Below, piece after piece: positions 17,785 to 27,185 of a stretch of 64,000 nucleotides of DNA. Within the stretch, counting starts at the first letter, position 1; the number at the start of each line of letters is the position of its first letter. The translations under genes and the position numbers were made by a program. This stretch comes from Nemesobacter sp965249045. GTDB lineage: Bacteria > Desulfobacterota_D > UBA1144 > Nemesobacterales > Nemesobacteraceae. The notes under the pieces are model-generated. The model saw nothing but the letters and a program-made list of their open reading frames with translations. It ran no database searches and had not been told where the DNA came from. The stretch lies in the NCBI GenBank assembly GCA_965249045.1, contig OZ252213.1:372001-436000 (forward strand), read 5' to 3'.

Positions 17785-19008
17785 CTAATTAGACGACTGC
17801 TCGAAAAATTTAAATTCGCCGCCCCTTACTATCCCCACAATCGGTTCGTAAACCGCATCCCCGTTGCGGTCAAAATAGAACTCGCCTAAAATCGTGTCCA
17901 CTGGCTTCTCTTCATCGATATCGGCCATTGCGTCGCGTATGGCTTCCGGGTCGGTTGAAGAAGCATCTGCGATGGCTTCGGCCAGTATATAAGTGGAGGC
18001 GTAGGAAAGCGCGGCGAAAGCATCAGGTTTGGGCTCGCCGTAGTATTTTGCTTGGAAATTTTCAAGGAACCTGAGGTTCGCAGGCGTGTCAATAGCCGCA
18101 ATCCAGGTCGTAAAGGTAATCGCGCCTTCGGCCGCATCCTTAGCTTTGCTTACGTCATCCTGGGTAGCTAGGGTTAGCATGAAACGAATATCCATATCCA
18201 TTCCGAGTTCCATTTCGAGTTGCCGTGCCTGAACCATAATTCCTTCGCGGCCCCGAGCCAGAGCTGATATGAAAAGAGCCTCGGGAGCAGGAACGGCATT
18301 TATTATGTCGGTTAACTGCGTGGTCAGGTCGGGAAGTGCACCGGTTCGTCTAGAATAAGTCTGCTCGCTCACGATCCTGACACCATGCTTTTCAAGCTCC
18401 TCTTTTACCTTTTCGTGGTTACTTGAGGAAAAACCGTCGGACTCATTCACTATCGTGGCCACATTATCGTAACGCAGCCGCTCCCTGGTAACCCTGACGC
18501 CAGCCTGCACAAGCGGGTCAACAGTGAGGGATGCACGGAAGGCAAAATCATCTTCGGCGTTGAACTTGTTACCGTTGCTGTCTTTGCTAGCAGCCGAGGT
18601 CGGACTGAATGATATAACATTGTTTTCGTTTGCGATGGGAATAATCCTCTCGGTAGCACTCGAGGTGAAGGGACCGAGCACGGCAACCACTCCATCCTGC
18701 TCGATAAGTTTTCTGTAAGCCCTCTCTGCGCCGTCCGGGGTGCCCTCGGAATCCTCAACAATAAACCGAATTTTCTTTCCGCCAAGCCGCGACGATTCGT
18801 TAATCTCCCCAAGGGCAAGCTGCATACCGTTTTCCATTTGCAATCCGTTTGAGGAAAGCGTGCCAGTGCGAGGAACGACGACACCGACGGAGATTTCTTC
18901 AACTTCATTCTGACCGCAGGAAATAAAACCGAAGATCAGAATCGCAACAGCCCCTAAAGCAAGCGTGTAAGCAGTTAATTTTGATATCAGATTTCTCTTC
19001 ATGATCAT
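17785..19008 (-). CDS. ABC transporter substrate-binding lipoprotein, LivJ-like, copy 1
   Basis: A 407-residue periplasmic binding protein of the branched-chain amino acid type (Peripla_BP_6). It has a lipoprotein signal (Cys at FISCGQ), EISVGVVVPRTGTLSSNG, VEDSEGTPDGAERAYRKLI and AVLGPFTSSATERIIPIANE. It is a tandem paralogue of the gene at 19085-20260; both share NGNKFNAEDDFAF/IF and DASSTDPEAIRDAMADI, so the duplication looks recent. No LivHMGF genes are near. A second ATG six bases in (19002) has better spacing to GGTGG and may be the true start. The ligand is unknown. Confidence 0.9.
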   Translation of the reverse strand: MIMKRNLISKLTAYTLALGAVAILIFGFISCGQNEVEEISVGVVVPRTGTLSSNGLQMENGMQLALGEINESSRLGGKKIRFIVEDSEGTPDGAERAYRKLIEQDGVVAVLGPFTSSATERIIPIANENNVISFSPTSAASKDSNGNKFNAEDDFAFRASLTVDPLVQAGVRVTRERLRYDNVATIVNESDGFSSSNHEKVKEELEKHGVRIVSEQTYSRRTGALPDLTTQLTDIINAVPAPEALFISALARGREGIMVQARQLEMELGMDMDIRFMLTLATQDDVSKAKDAAEGAITFTTWIAAIDTPANLRFLENFQAKYYGEPKPDAFAALSYASTYILAEAIADASSTDPEAIRDAMADIDEEKPVDTILGEFYFDRNGDAVYEPIVGIVRGGEFKFFEQSSN

Positions 19009-19084
19009 TATCCACCGCTAAGAAAAGTATCCGTTTAAGAACCCAAGGGCAATCTTTTGATGAATGATTAAGCGATCATCAAGA

Positions 19085-20260
19085 TTACTCGAAAATCTCA
19101 AAGCTTCCATCTCTTACTATCCCCACGATCGGGTTGTAAACCGCGTCGCCATAGGCGTCAAAATAGAAGTCACCGAATACCGTGTCCTCAACTCTTATAT
19201 CGGCCATCGCATCGCGAATCGCCTCCGGATCAGTTGAAGAAGCGTCGGCGATGGCTTGTGCTAGAATGCGGGTCGCTCCGTACGACCGCGCAGCAAAGGC
19301 GTTGGGTTTTTCCTGTTCATATTCTTCCTGGTAATTCCTCTGGAAGATGCGGTTCCTCGGAGTGTCGGTGACGGCGAGCCAGACCGTAAATGTAATTGCG
19401 CCCTCTACGGACGCGAACCCGGTCAATTGGGCGTTTGCCTTGTTCACTTCATCCGTCGTGAGCAGGGTGGCGATAAAAGGAGCTTTTATATCCAACAGAC
19501 GGGCCTTAACCATGATTTCCGTGCGTCCCGACGACAGGGCCGAGATGAAAACGGCGTCGGGGTCCGCATTCTTTATCTCCGTTAACTGAATCGTCAGGTC
19601 AGGAATCGGGTCGCCCGAGGGTCTGGTATAAGTCTGCTCGCTCACAACCGTGATGCCTTCATCTTCAAATACCTGTCTCAATTGTTCAAGATTGCTTTGG
19701 GAAAAAGTATCGGTAGCATTTGTTATAGTAGCCACTCTGCTGTAGTCGAGCTCTTCCTTGGCAACCCTGACTCCCTCCGGTACGAGGCGTTCCACGGTCA
19801 GGGATGAACGGAAAATAAAATCATCCTCGGCGTTGAATTTGTTGCCGTTTCTGTCCTTGCTTGCAGCCGAGGTCGGACTGAAGGATATAACCCGGTTTTC
19901 GTTTGCAATGGAAATAATTTCTTCGGTCGAGCTGGATGTATAAGGACCGAGCACGGCGACCACTCCGTCCTGCTCGATAAGCTTTTCGTACGCTTCCTTA
20001 GCGCCCGCCGAAGTACTCCCGGAATCCTCGACGATTAACCTGAGTTTGATCCCGCCAAGCAGCGACGATCCGTTAATCTCCTCAAGGGCGAGTTCCACAC
20101 CGTTCCTCATGCTCATCCCCGTTGACTCATGCACGCCAGTGAGAGGAACCACAACGCCTACCGTAACCTCTTCGGCACTATCCTCGTCGCAGGATACAAG
20201 AGCGAAAACCGCAGCCGCGGTCGCCATGGCAAAAAACAGAAGGATAGTTGTTCTTTTCAC
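19085..20260 (-). CDS. ABC transporter substrate-binding lipoprotein, LivJ-like, copy 2
   Basis: A 391-residue binding protein closely similar to its downstream neighbour. I chose the GTG at 20260 because AAGAGG lies about nine bases upstream and a lipoprotein signal (KRTTILLFF ... VFALVSC) follows at once; an upstream ATG at 20329 would run into the neighbouring carrier-protein gene. The mature part starts EVTVGVVVPLTGVHESTGM and contains VEDSGSTSAGAKEAYEKLI and AVLGPYTSSSTEEIISIANE. It sits 76 bases upstream of copy 1 and 25 bases downstream of the biotin carrier gene. Confidence 0.9.
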   Translation of the reverse strand: MKRTTILLFFAMATAAAVFALVSCDEDSAEEVTVGVVVPLTGVHESTGMSMRNGVELALEEINGSSLLGGIKLRLIVEDSGSTSAGAKEAYEKLIEQDGVVAVLGPYTSSSTEEIISIANENRVISFSPTSAASKDRNGNKFNAEDDFIFRSSLTVERLVPEGVRVAKEELDYSRVATITNATDTFSQSNLEQLRQVFEDEGITVVSEQTYTRPSGDPIPDLTIQLTEIKNADPDAVFISALSSGRTEIMVKARLLDIKAPFIATLLTTDEVNKANAQLTGFASVEGAITFTVWLAVTDTPRNRIFQRNYQEEYEQEKPNAFAARSYGATRILAQAIADASSTDPEAIRDAMADIRVEDTVFGDFYFDAYGDAVYNPIVGIVRDGSFEIFE

Positions 20261-20285
20261 GTCGAAACAACCTCTTCCCTGATTA

Positions 20286-20777
20286 TTATTCACTATCGGA
20301 GAGGGTAACAAGAACAGAGTCTTTTTCAACCGTATCCCCTTCCTTAATCCTTATCTCCTTTATGCTGCCCGAAGCGGAGGCCTTAAGTTCGCTTTCCATC
20401 TTCATGGCTTCGACGATTACGACACTGTCACCCACTTCGATGTTGTCGCCCTGCTTCTTCAGGATCTTCACTACCCTACTGTGCATCGGCGCCGTTATGT
20501 TAAGACTTCCCGCGCCTTCTCCCTGGGAAGCACCCCTTCCAGAAAGAGCCTCTATTTCGTGGAGGTCGCCCCCGTGGAAAACCTGTATTTTCTTTCCTTC
20601 CCTGAATATCCCTACGGTGATACTTTTGTTATCAACCAGAATCGAATACGTATTCTCGTCTATACGCAGAAATTCTATCTCTTTCTGCTCGCCGTCGATG
20701 CTGAAGAGACTAAGTCCTTCTTTCTCTTCGAAGTCTACCTTGTAGGTTTTGTTTCCCAGTTTGAAAGTGTACGTCAT
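20286..20777 (-). CDS. Biotin carboxyl carrier protein of an acyl-CoA carboxylase
   Basis: A 163-residue protein whose last 80 residues form a biotinyl domain with the biotin lysine in EAMKME (about residue 124). The N-terminal half is a beta-rich domain typical of the linker of propionyl-CoA/acyl-CoA carboxylases. It overlaps the biotin carboxylase gene by four bases (ATGA), so the two are co-translated. With the carboxyltransferase upstream it makes a three-gene acyl-CoA carboxylase. Confidence 0.9.
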   Translation of the reverse strand: MTYTFKLGNKTYKVDFEEKEGLSLFSIDGEQKEIEFLRIDENTYSILVDNKSITVGIFREGKKIQVFHGGDLHEIEALSGRGASQGEGAGSLNITAPMHSRVVKILKKQGDNIEVGDSVVIVEAMKMESELKASASGSIKEIRIKEGDTVEKDSVLVTLSDSE

Positions 20778-22270
20778 AAAAGCGGATTCCCGGATACGCC
20801 GGCTCTTCTGGCAAAAAGCTTCCAGCCTGAAGAAGCAGCTCTTGTTCCCTGCACGATTTGGTTTGAACCGCCGTTCATGGCAACTGCGGCTGCCATAAGT
20901 ATAAATTCAGGATCGGATTGCTCGGGCACAAGAAGTTCAGGGTGTCTTTCTATAAAACCGGTGTCAATCTGCGCCTTGCGGAACTCCGAGTTCTGCATCA
21001 TTCTGATCAGAAACCCGAGATTGGTTTTCACTCCCAGAACCACATATTCCCTGAGGGCGGAGAGCATCCTGTTTACCGCGTCCTCCCGAGAATCTCCCCA
21101 GACGACAAGCTTTGAGAGCATTGGGTCGTAGAAAGATGTTATCTCACAGCCGCTGTAAACAGACGAATCGTCCCTCACTCCCGGACCGCTTGGAGCACGC
21201 ACATACTGAAGGACACCCGGAGAGGGAAGAAAATTGGTGGCGGGGTCCTCCGCGTAAACCCTGCACTCAAGGGCGTGGCCTTGCATTTTTATGGCGGACT
21301 GCTTGAATGGAAGTTTTTCTCCCGAAGCTATCCTTATCATCCACTTCACGATATCGATTCCTGTGATCATTTCCGTGACAGGATGCTCGACCTGCACCCT
21401 GGTGTTCATCTCCAGAAAATAGAAATTTCCCTTCTGATCCATTATGAATTCGACTGTGCCGGCCCCGAAATAGTCAACCGCCTTTGCTATGCGAAGGGCA
21501 ACTTCGCACATGCTTTTTCTCGTCTTCTGGCTTATGAATCCCGAGGGAGCTTCCTCTATCACCTTCTGGTGGCGCCTCTGTATTGAGCATTCCCGCTCAA
21601 ACAGATGCAGCAGATTCCCATGCTTGTCCCCGAGAACCTGGATTTCAACGTGTCTTGGTTGCTGAATGAACTTTTCTATGAATACCGAATCGTCTCCGAA
21701 AGAGGAAGACGCCTCGCTTCTAGCCATCCGAAGGGACGATTCGAACCCCTCCTTGGAATTAACAAGCCTCATTCCCTTCCCGCCCCCACCCGCAGAAGCC
21801 TTTATCATCACCGGGTAGCCGATTTTCTTCGCCACCCTCGAGGCCTCAACATCGGATACGGCTCCCTCGGATCCGGGAACAAGGGGCACGTCCGCGTCCC
21901 TTGCTATTTTCCTCGCGGTGACCTTATCCCCCATAAGCCTTATCGCCTCCGCGGAAGGCCCTATGAAAACTACGCCTTCTTTCTGGCACAGCTCGGCGAA
22001 GGAATCGTTTTCGGAGAGAAATCCGAACCCGGGGTGTATGGCTTCGGCTCCCGATTCCTTGGCAACCGCAACTATTTTCTCCCCGACCAGATAGCTTTCC
22101 GAGGGTTTTGACGGTCCTATGTGGTAGGCTTCGTCCGCAAGCATCACGTGAAGAGCGTCTCTGTCGGCATCCGAATAAACAGCTACGGTAACGATTCCAA
22201 GCTCCCGGCACGCCCTAAGGATTCTTACCGCTATCTCTCCCCTGTTTGCTATCAGTATCTTCTTGAACAT
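20774..22270 (-). CDS. Acyl-CoA carboxylase, biotin carboxylase subunit
   Basis: A 498-residue ATP-grasp enzyme that carboxylates biotin. It starts MFKKILIANRGEIAVRI and has AIHPGFGFLSEN, the glycine-rich ATP loop SAGGGGKGMR, ECSIQRRHQKVIEEAP, EMNTRVQVEHPVTEM and CRVYAEDPATNFLPSPG. The part after residue 445 is about 50 residues longer than short AccC proteins and matches PccA-type subunits. I set the start at 22270 at the conserved methionine, 16 bases after the carboxyltransferase stop. Propionyl-CoA, methylcrotonyl-CoA or acetyl-CoA could be the substrate. Confidence 0.92.
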   Translation of the reverse strand: MFKKILIANRGEIAVRILRACRELGIVTVAVYSDADRDALHVMLADEAYHIGPSKPSESYLVGEKIVAVAKESGAEAIHPGFGFLSENDSFAELCQKEGVVFIGPSAEAIRLMGDKVTARKIARDADVPLVPGSEGAVSDVEASRVAKKIGYPVMIKASAGGGGKGMRLVNSKEGFESSLRMARSEASSSFGDDSVFIEKFIQQPRHVEIQVLGDKHGNLLHLFERECSIQRRHQKVIEEAPSGFISQKTRKSMCEVALRIAKAVDYFGAGTVEFIMDQKGNFYFLEMNTRVQVEHPVTEMITGIDIVKWMIRIASGEKLPFKQSAIKMQGHALECRVYAEDPATNFLPSPGVLQYVRAPSGPGVRDDSSVYSGCEITSFYDPMLSKLVVWGDSREDAVNRMLSALREYVVLGVKTNLGFLIRMMQNSEFRKAQIDTGFIERHPELLVPEQSDPEFILMAAAVAMNGGSNQIVQGTRAASSGWKLFARRAGVSGNPLL

Positions 22271-22286
22271 CTTTTTACCCGGTCGC

Positions 22287-23831
22287 TCAGAGAGGAATAT
22301 TCCCGTGTTTTTTTGGCGGAAGCGTCTGTCTTTTTCCGCCGAGCATCTCAAGCGCCGCTATCACTCTGTGTCTCGTGTCCTCGGGTTTTATAACTTCATC
22401 TATGTAACCCAGGCTCGCAGCGCGATACGGATTTGCGAAATTCTTTTTGTACTCCTCAATAAGTCTGATTCTTTCGGCATCGGGATCGTCCGCGGTCGCT
22501 ATTTCCCCGCGGGAAATTATGTTCACCGCTCCGTCGGGTCCCATGACCGCGATTTCAGCTGTGGGATAGGCAAGGTTCACGTCCCCTCTTATGTGCTTTG
22601 AGGACATGACGTCGTAAGCCCCTCCGTAAGCCTTTCTGGTTATCACCGTAATTCTAGGAACCGTGGCCTCGCAGTATGCGTAAAGCAGTTTTGCGCCGTG
22701 TCGGATGATCCCTCCCCATTCCTGTGAGGTTCCCGGAAGAAAACCCGGCACGTCGACAAAAGTAAGAAGGGGGATATTAAAAGCGTCGCAGAATCTTACG
22801 AACCTAGCTCCCTTAACCGAGGCGTCTATGTCAAGACACCCCGCCAGCACCTTGGGCTGGTTCCCCACGATACCGACCGGCTGTCCGTTCATCCTCGCAA
22901 ACCCTATAACTATGTTTTTCGCGTAATGCTCCTGCACCTCGAAGAAATACGAATTATCAACTATGGGTCTCACCACATCCAGTATATCGTAGGGCTTGTT
23001 GGGGTTATCGGGGATAAGCTCGCAAAGACTCATCTCTTTTCTGTCCGCTGGATCATCGCACGGAATCACCGGCGGGTCCTCCATGTTGTTTGAAGGAAGG
23101 AAACTGATGAGTTCCTTTATTATCTCTATCGAGTCGCTGTCATCCTCCGAGGCAAAATGCGCGACGCCGCTTACGGAGTTATGAACCATGGCGCCGCCGA
23201 GCTCTTCTGAGGACACCTCTTCATGGGTAACGGTCTTGATTACGTCGGGACCCGTCACGAACATATAGCTTGTGTTCTTTGACATGATCGTGAAATCGTT
23301 CATTACGGGGGAGTAAACGGCCCCTCCGGCGCACGGACCCATGATCGCGGATATCTGCGGTATGACTCCCGAGGAGATCACATTTCGAAGAAATATCTCT
23401 CCGTAAGCGCCGAGACTTTTGACTCCTTCCTGGATTCTAGCCCCGCCGGAGTCGTTAAGCCCTATGATAGGCGCCCCTGTTGAGAGCGCGAGATCCATTA
23501 TCTTGCATATCTTTTTTCCCTGCTCAAGACCCAGGGAACCGCCAAAAACCGTGAAGTCCTGGGCGTAGACAAATACTTGGCGCCCTTCAATCTTTCCGTA
23601 GCCCGTAACCACGCCGTCACCGAGGATTTTCTTTTTATCCATGCCGAAATCGGTGCAGCCGTGCAGGACAAACTTGTCGAACTCGACAAAAGTATCTCTG
23701 TCAAGAAGCTCGGTTATTCGCTCGCGGGCAGTGTGCTTGCCGGAATCGTGCTGTCTTTTGATTCTGGCTTCGCCGCCGCCGAAGCTTGCCTCTTTTTCCT
23801 TATCTTCAAGAATTCTGACTTTTTCTTTCAT
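22287..23831 (-). CDS. Acyl-CoA carboxylase, carboxyltransferase subunit (PccB-like)
   Basis: A 514-residue carboxyltransferase with both halves in one chain. It has the family features GKHTARERI, FAQ-type QDFTVFGGSLG, GLNDSGGARIQEGV, MGPCAGGAVYSP, ITRKAYGGAYDVMSSK and the C-terminal YIDEVIKPEDTRHR. It transfers carboxyl from biotin to an acyl-CoA; propionyl-CoA is the commonest substrate of this type. I chose the ATG at 23831, with GGAGAG seven bases upstream; a GTG at 23852 is possible. First gene of the pccB-biotin carboxylase-carrier run. Confidence 0.92.
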   Translation of the reverse strand: MKEKVRILEDKEKEASFGGGEARIKRQHDSGKHTARERITELLDRDTFVEFDKFVLHGCTDFGMDKKKILGDGVVTGYGKIEGRQVFVYAQDFTVFGGSLGLEQGKKICKIMDLALSTGAPIIGLNDSGGARIQEGVKSLGAYGEIFLRNVISSGVIPQISAIMGPCAGGAVYSPVMNDFTIMSKNTSYMFVTGPDVIKTVTHEEVSSEELGGAMVHNSVSGVAHFASEDDSDSIEIIKELISFLPSNNMEDPPVIPCDDPADRKEMSLCELIPDNPNKPYDILDVVRPIVDNSYFFEVQEHYAKNIVIGFARMNGQPVGIVGNQPKVLAGCLDIDASVKGARFVRFCDAFNIPLLTFVDVPGFLPGTSQEWGGIIRHGAKLLYAYCEATVPRITVITRKAYGGAYDVMSSKHIRGDVNLAYPTAEIAVMGPDGAVNIISRGEIATADDPDAERIRLIEEYKKNFANPYRAASLGYIDEVIKPEDTRHRVIAALEMLGGKRQTLPPKKHGNIPL

Positions 23832-23900
23832 TTGGATACTCTCCGAACCCACTCCCAGCTAAAAACGAATCAGTCAATCATAACACGCAGAAACACCGTT

Positions 23901-24503
23901 TCAAAACTCCGTGGCGCAAAGAGATTCGAACAGAATGTGCACCTGAGCGCGCAAACTACGCATGTCTGAGGAGTTTTTTATCAGAAAATCGGCCTGAGAC
24001 GCCTTTTCCCCTTCGGACACCTGTGAGTCCATGCGGCGGCGGACTTCCTCGGGCGCCATGGAGTCGCGGGCCGCCACCCTGCGTTCCCTCAGTTCCCCGG
24101 GACACGTAACTACCACCAGTCCGTCGATCAGGTCATTAAGACCGCCTTTTTCTCGATCTATAAGAGACGCCTCAACAAACACCATCTGCTCGCCGCTCCG
24201 CCCAGAGATCTTCTCTTTTATCCTCTCAAGAATCCTCGGATGGGTTATCCGGTTGAGTTGCTCGCGGTCCCCCTCGCTTGCAAACACTACTTTGGCGAGG
24301 GCACCGCGGTCAAGCGTCCCGTCCGCATGGAGAACCTCCCGGCCGAAGCAGGTAACGATTTCCGCAAGCGCAGGCTCCCCGGGCCGTACGATTTCCCTCG
24401 CCACTTCGTCCGCGTCCACGGTGAACGCCCCGAGTTCGCGCAGCATCCGCGCCACTGTTGACTTGCCTGAGCCTATGTTTCCTGTAAGCCCGTATATTCT
24501 CAT
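23901..24503 (-). CDS. coaE: Dephospho-CoA kinase
   Basis: CoaE phosphorylates dephospho-CoA in the last step of coenzyme A synthesis. The 200-residue protein has the P-loop GNIGSGKST near residue 8, VDADEVAREIV, and RITHPRI and RRMDSQ segments in the usual order. It starts two bases after gltX, so the two are co-transcribed, and precedes the acyl-CoA carboxylase genes by about 70 bases. Confidence 0.94.
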   Translation of the reverse strand: MRIYGLTGNIGSGKSTVARMLRELGAFTVDADEVAREIVRPGEPALAEIVTCFGREVLHADGTLDRGALAKVVFASEGDREQLNRITHPRILERIKEKISGRSGEQMVFVEASLIDREKGGLNDLIDGLVVVTCPGELRERRVAARDSMAPEEVRRRMDSQVSEGEKASQADFLIKNSSDMRSLRAQVHILFESLCATEF

Positions 24504-24505
24504 CT

Positions 24506-25909
24506 TCAGGCATTCCGGGACCGCATAAAGTCAATCGCCCTAGTTAGGCGCCGCGCGACGGTGTCTTTGCCGAGTATCTCGACAACATCAAAGATTCCGG
24601 GACTCTTTGTCGAGCCGGTAAGCGCGACTCTCACTGGCTGGGCTATTTTCCCGAGCCCAAGACCCGTGTGTTCCATCACGCGCTCGAAACCCTTGTGAAT
24701 ATTATCATGGGAAAAATCCTCGACACGGGAAAGCTCCTCTGCCAGAAGCTTGAAAATCTCGCCGTTTCGTTCCACCAGGAATTTCTCCGTCGCCTTTTCA
24801 TCGTATTCAAAATCATCGGTGAAGAAGTAAAGGGACTGCTCCACGATTCCGTTTAGAGTCTCTGACCGCTCGCGCATCTGCGCGATTATTTTGCGAAGCC
24901 GTGCGGGAGGCTGCTCAGGAAGTTCCTTCTGTCTGATAAGATGGACTACTTCCTCGGATATCTGCTCCTCGGGCAGATCCCTTAAGTATTTTCCGTTAAG
25001 CCAGAGGAATTTCTGGGAATCAAACACAGAGGGGGATTTTCCAATACCTTTGAGGCTGAATTTTTCAACGAGTTCCTCTCTTGTAAAAATCTCCTGGTCC
25101 CCGAAAGACCACCCAAGTCTCACGAGATAGTTAAGAACCGCCTCGGGAAGGTATCCCCCCAAGCGGTACTCAGTGACGGATTCTGCGCCGTGGCGCTTGG
25201 AAAGTTTTTTTCCGTCCGCGCCGAGTATCATCGGAACGTGGGCAAGCTGCGGCTTCGCCAAGCCGAGCGCATCGGCTATCAGTATCTGCCTCGGGGCATT
25301 TATTATGTGGTCATCACCCCTTATGACGTGAGATATTTCCATCTGCGCATCATCAACCGCCGCGGCGAAATTGTAGGTCGGAAACCCGTCGGCTTTCAGT
25401 ATCACGAAGTCTTCTATTTCCGAGGAATCAAAAACTATCCCGCCGCGGACCAGGTCCTCAACGGAGATCTTTTCTCCTGGGGATACCGAAAGCCTTACGG
25501 CGTAAGGTTTTCCGGGGGCAGCACCCAGCTGCGACCACTCCCTCCTGTATCTGAAAACCTCCCCTTTCTCCCTGGCCTCTTCTCTCTTCCGCCCGAGTTC
25601 TTCGGCAGTAACGTAGCATTTGTATGCTTTTTCCTCGTCAATAAGCCGCTCTGCAAGCCGCCCGTAAGTGTCTAGCCGCTCTGACTGGCGGACAATTTCC
25701 CCCTGCCACTGAAGTCCGAGCCACTTGAGCGATTCGATGATCTGCCGTTCGAATTTCTCCTCGGAGCGCGCGCGGTCGGTATCCTCAATCCTGAGCAGAA
25801 AATCTCCGCCAAGACTCGCGGAAAAAAGCCAGTTGAAAATAGCGGTGCGGGCTGCTCCCACATGAAGAGCGCCCGTGGGGCTGGGAGCGAATCTTGTTAC
25901 GATCTTCAC
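24506..25909 (-). CDS. gltX: Glutamate--tRNA ligase
   Basis: A 467-residue class I aminoacyl-tRNA synthetase. It has the HIGH-type motif in RFAPSPTGALHVGAART, the RIEDTDRARS segment, the KMSKS-type motif KLSKRHG (about residue 240) and a C-terminal anticodon-binding domain. It could be the only GltX or one also charging tRNA-Gln; this cannot be decided here. The start is GTG at 25909. A TAAAAT hexamer lies on the same strand only seven bases before it, so the message may lack a leader. Confidence 0.95.
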   Translation of the reverse strand: MKIVTRFAPSPTGALHVGAARTAIFNWLFSASLGGDFLLRIEDTDRARSEEKFERQIIESLKWLGLQWQGEIVRQSERLDTYGRLAERLIDEEKAYKCYVTAEELGRKREEAREKGEVFRYRREWSQLGAAPGKPYAVRLSVSPGEKISVEDLVRGGIVFDSSEIEDFVILKADGFPTYNFAAAVDDAQMEISHVIRGDDHIINAPRQILIADALGLAKPQLAHVPMILGADGKKLSKRHGAESVTEYRLGGYLPEAVLNYLVRLGWSFGDQEIFTREELVEKFSLKGIGKSPSVFDSQKFLWLNGKYLRDLPEEQISEEVVHLIRQKELPEQPPARLRKIIAQMRERSETLNGIVEQSLYFFTDDFEYDEKATEKFLVERNGEIFKLLAEELSRVEDFSHDNIHKGFERVMEHTGLGLGKIAQPVRVALTGSTKSPGIFDVVEILGKDTVARRLTRAIDFMRSRNA

Positions 25910-25998
25910 GAAGACTATTTTACACGCCGAAGCGGTAAAAAAAGAAATTCGCAGGTACGGCTTGGGGATTCTCCCCCGCGGATTGTATAATAAAGGTC

Positions 25999-26949
25999 AT
26001 GAGGATATGTTCACTTCTTCCAAGTTCAACCGAGATAATATTCGCCCTCGGACTTGAGGAGAACCTAGTCGGAGTAACCCATGAATGCGATTACCCGCCG
26101 CAGGCGCGTGACAAACCCGTAGTCGTAAAAAGCATTCTCGAAGGAAAGGAGAAACTCTCAAGCGCACGCATAGACGAACTTGTAAACCGCAACCGCTCGG
26201 AGGGAAAAAGCGTCTACCTGATCGACTCGGAACATCTAAGTGAAATGAAACCGGATCTTATCATAACCCAGGGTCTTTGCGACGTCTGCGCCGTATCCGA
26301 AAACGAAGTGACGGAAGTCTGTGAGGTTCTTGAAAACAGTCCCGAAATACTGTCCCTAAACCCTACCACAATCGGGGAGATTCTGGATTCCATAGTGCTT
26401 CTGGGAGAAGTCACGCAAACTAAAGAGAAGGCTTCGCAACTCGTAGATGACCTTCGCAAAAGAATCGAAACCGTCGAGAAAAAGCTTTCGGGCGAAAGAT
26501 ACCGCCCGGGGGTCTTCTGTCTTGAGTGGCTCGACCCTCCTTACGCTGCCGGGCACTGGGTGCCTGAAATGGTAAAGACAGCTGGAGGAGAACCGCTGAT
26601 CTCAAGGGCGGGAGAACCTTCGTTTAAGACAAGCTGGGAGGAGATACTAGAGTCTTCCCCGGACTACCTGATAATAATGCCCTGCGGGTTCGACATAGAA
26701 AAAACGCTTGACGGGATAGAAGAGATAACGGGCGGAGCAAGCCAGTGGCACACGCTACGCGCGGTAAAAAAAGGCCACTGCTACATAGTGGACGCCAATT
26801 CCTATTTCAGCAGGTCATCTCCCAGAGTCGTTGACGGGATTGAACTGCTGGCGGGTGTAATCCACTCCGATATATTCACGCAACGACCGAGGAAGGACTC
26901 GGTTCTAAACGTGAAAAATTATTTCTACCTGCAGACTTTTCTCGGCTAG
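25999..26949 (+). CDS. Cobalamin-binding protein, BtuF-like, without signal peptide
   Basis: A 316-residue helical-backbone metal-receptor protein of the type III binding-protein fold, recognised from MRICSLLPSSTEIIFALGLEENLVGVTHECDYP, PDLIITQGLCDVCAVSE, ILSLNPTTIGEILDSI, GVFCLEWLDPPYAAGHWVPEM and YIIMPCGF-like text. It lacks any signal peptide or lipobox, so it seems cytoplasmic, unlike E. coli BtuF. TATAAT at 25986-25991 lies only seven bases before the ATG and no strong binding site precedes it, so the mRNA may be leaderless. A fragment of its 3' end is repeated downstream at 27186-27290. Confidence 0.85.
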   Translation: MRICSLLPSSTEIIFALGLEENLVGVTHECDYPPQARDKPVVVKSILEGKEKLSSARIDELVNRNRSEGKSVYLIDSEHLSEMKPDLIITQGLCDVCAVSENEVTEVCEVLENSPEILSLNPTTIGEILDSIVLLGEVTQTKEKASQLVDDLRKRIETVEKKLSGERYRPGVFCLEWLDPPYAAGHWVPEMVKTAGGEPLISRAGEPSFKTSWEEILESSPDYLIIMPCGFDIEKTLDGIEEITGGASQWHTLRAVKKGHCYIVDANSYFSRSSPRVVDGIELLAGVIHSDIFTQRPRKDSVLNVKNYFYLQTFLG

Positions 26950-27147
26950 GATTACGGAGCCTGAAAAGGATCCTGCGCATCACCCGAGGCATCGCCGGAA
27001 TCTGAAGGAGCCTCTGCACTTGCGGGCGCTACCGCGGACCGAAAAGGATCCACATCGTTTTGGGGCTCTTGAGTTTCAAGCGGAGCGGGTGGTTCGGTAC
27101 TTGCAGGCACTACCGCAGACTGAAAAGGATTTACATCTCCTCTTCCA
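26843..27147. repeat. Tandem duplication, copy 1
   Basis: This stretch (3' end of the btuF-like gene plus most of the small gene at 26952-27155) is repeated about 344 bases downstream at 27186-27476. The longest identical run spans about 26918-26965 and 27262-27309, with scattered changes and small indels elsewhere. The second copy of the btuF end is a non-coding remnant. Confidence 0.85.
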
Positions 27148-27155
27148 TTTGACAT
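26952..27155 (-). CDS. Small DPF-repeat protein, no membrane anchor
   Basis: I do not recognise this protein. It has 67 residues, rich in Pro, Ala, Ser and Asp, with three DPF-type motifs (DVNPFQSA, DVDPFRSA, DPFQAP) and a duplicated PFxSAVxPAS unit. The start at 27155 has AGGAGTG seven bases upstream; an ATG nine bases further up has no spacing for it. It is a duplicate of the C-terminal part of the gene at 27296-27553, without that gene's membrane helix. It runs opposite to the btuF-like gene and ends just after it. It may be a real protein or a decaying copy. Confidence 0.55.
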   Translation of the reverse strand: MSNGRGDVNPFQSAVVPASTEPPAPLETQEPQNDVDPFRSAVAPASAEAPSDSGDASGDAQDPFQAP

Positions 27156-27185
27156 AAAAAACACTCCTAATTATTAAAAATACTC

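Noticed and set aside
21725..21745. GGTTCGAATCG-type sequence as a tRNA T-arm
   Set aside because: It lies inside the biotin carboxylase gene on the minus strand and no acceptor stem or anticodon arm can be drawn around it. No tRNA was found elsewhere.
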